Part shown: positions 43,309 through 44,152 of the stretch, piece by piece
How the letters are laid out: each line of letters begins with the position of its first letter
How positions within the stretch are numbered: the stretch's first letter is position 1
Position numbers and translations under genes: made by a program
Assembly: GCF_003270085.1 (NCBI RefSeq)
Contig: NZ_QFDQ01000162.1
Location: forward strand, 1-44,152
DNA: 44,152 nt
Direction: 5' to 3'
Source: Streptomyces triticisoli
Lineage (GTDB): Bacteria; Actinomycetota; Actinomycetes; Streptomycetales; Streptomycetaceae
The notes under the pieces: model-generated
The model's input: the letters and a program-made list of their open reading frames with translations, nothing else
The model's database searches: none
Told to the model about the DNA's origin: nothing

Positions 43309-44067
43309 ATGGGGATCAACTCGACGAGGCACAGCAACGGCGTTCGCGTCGTGACCATGGACTACCCCCCGGTGAACGCCCTTCCGGTCGCCGGGTGGTT
43401 CGGTATCGCCGAGGCCATGCGGGAGGCCGGCCAGGACGAGCGGACCCGTGTGGTGGTGCTGCGGGCCGAGGGCCGCGGGTTCAACGCGGGCGTCGACATC
43501 AAGGAGATGCAGCACACCACCGGCTTCGAGGCGCTGCTCGGCGCAAACCGCGGCTGCCACGCCGCCTTCAAGGCGGTCTACGAGTGCGCCGTCCCGGTCG
43601 TCGCGGCCGTGGGCGGCTTCTGCCTCGGCGGCGGCGTCGGCCTCGTCGGCAACTGCGACACGGTCGTGGCGAGCGACGACGCGTACTTCGGCGTACCGGA
43701 GGTGGACCGCGGCGCTCTGGGGGCGGCCACCCATCTCGCCCGGCTGGTGCCGCAGCATCTGATGCGGACCCTGTACTACACCAGCCGCACCATCACCGCG
43801 GAGCAGCTCGTCACCCACGGCTCGGTGCTGGAGGTCGTGCCCCGTGCGGAGCTCGACGAGGCCGCGCTGAGGGTCGCCGGGGAGATCGCGGCCAAGGACC
43901 CGCGGGTCATCCGTGCCGCGAAGGAGGCCCTCAACGGCATCGACCCGGTCGACGTCAACCGCAGCTACCGCTTCGAACAGGGCTTCACCTTCGAGCTCAA
44001 CCTCGGCGGGGTCGCGGACGAGCACCGCGACGAGTTCGTCGCCACCGGAAAGCCGCTCAGGAGCTGA
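43309..44067 (+). CDS. echA20: EchA20-type crotonase of C/D-ring degradation
   Basis: A 252-residue crotonase-fold enzyme matching EchA20 (247 residues) nearly throughout: DYPPVNALP, RAEGRGFNAGVDIKEMQ, ANRGCHAAFKAVYECAVPV, GGGVGLVGN, EVDRGALGAATHLARLVPQHLMR, IRAAKEALNGID and EQGFTFELNLGGVADEHRDEFV. EchA20 hydrolytically opens the last steroid ring in the HIP pathway. ATG 43309 follows GGGAAGGGA. It is the only HIP-stage gene in the window, so IpdAB, FadD3 and others must lie elsewhere, perhaps just to the right, though a terminator follows this gene. Confidence 0.94.
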   Translation: MGINSTRHSNGVRVVTMDYPPVNALPVAGWFGIAEAMREAGQDERTRVVVLRAEGRGFNAGVDIKEMQHTTGFEALLGANRGCHAAFKAVYECAVPVVAAVGGFCLGGGVGLVGNCDTVVASDDAYFGVPEVDRGALGAATHLARLVPQHLMRTLYYTSRTITAEQLVTHGSVLEVVPRAELDEAALRVAGEIAAKDPRVIRAAKEALNGIDPVDVNRSYRFEQGFTFELNLGGVADEHRDEFVATGKPLRS

Positions 44068-44114
44068 CACGGCGGCCGCGTCCCGCGATACCGGGGCTCG
44101 CCGACGGCGCGGGT

Positions 44115-44152
44115 GCCGTGTGCCGGGACCCTCGGCGGTCCCGGCACACGGC
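44115..44152. terminator. Perfect 16-bp hairpin at the right edge
   Basis: Arms 44115-44130 and 44137-44152 are exact complements around a 6-base loop. It lies 47 bases after echA20 and ends at the window border. Confidence 0.88.

Overview
The window is very GC-rich and gene-dense, with strong third-position GC bias, many 4-base ATGA/GTGA start-stop overlaps and GTG/TTG starts. That pattern fits a high-GC actinomycete, most likely Streptomyces or a close relative. Nearly every gene belongs to aerobic 9,10-seco steroid degradation. I recognise homologues of the Mycobacterium/Rhodococcus cholesterol and bile-acid genes from motifs and overall sequence similarity; no database search was run.

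Layout. 75-5576: an SDR and an HsaA-like monooxygenase (minus), then an IclR regulator divergent from a coupled pair of flavoenzymes (an Old Yellow Enzyme with an Fe-S motif, and a luciferase-like protein). 5687-13774: a peripheral ring-attack set. A kstD homologue diverges from kshA, a second hsaA-like gene, an MFS transporter, a small four-cysteine protein, two SnoaL-fold (BaiE/Hsh2-like) proteins and a KstR-like TetR regulator. 13857-23046 (minus): a nine-gene operon for side-chain removal, fadD17-like, chsE2, chsH2, chsE1, chsH1, ltp2, hsd4B, hsaE, hsd4A. 23273-29124 (minus): an SDR, then fadA5, a fadE34-like tandem acyl-CoA dehydrogenase, a second Hsd4B-type hydratase and a thioesterase. 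29470-30896: a second kshA coupled to a second four-cysteine protein. 30997-41219: the central ring-A/B cleavage genes (a delta4-KstD-like flavoprotein, hsaC, hsaA, hsaF, hsaG, kshB, kstD, hsaD, and divergent hsaB). 41265-44067: a second IclR regulator, an SDR, and an echA20 homologue for the C/D-ring stage.

How it works together. FadD17/ChsE/ChsH/Ltp2/Hsd4/FadA5 shorten the side chain. KstD and KshAB open ring B. HsaAB hydroxylates the ring-A phenol, HsaC cleaves it, HsaD hydrolyses the product, and HsaE-F-G convert the dienoate to central metabolites. EchA20 marks the start of C/D-ring catabolism. Side-chain, ring and regulatory genes are interleaved, and hsaE is separated from hsaF and hsaG.

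New-looking signals. (i) A GC-rich palindrome close to CTCCCGCTGACCGGGAG occurs in almost every promoter-bearing gap and in none of the convergent gaps, so it looks like the operator of a cluster-wide regulon. (ii) Two paralogous small proteins share an exact C-x2-C-x25-C-x18-C spacing and sit with the two kshA loci. (iii) The two adjacent SnoaL-fold proteins suggest dehydration of a hydroxysteroid such as a bile acid. (iv) Two further operator classes are visible: KstR2-like CAAG/CTTG boxes and an AT-rich AGAATTCATT site. No tRNA, rRNA, CRISPR array or insertion sequence was seen.
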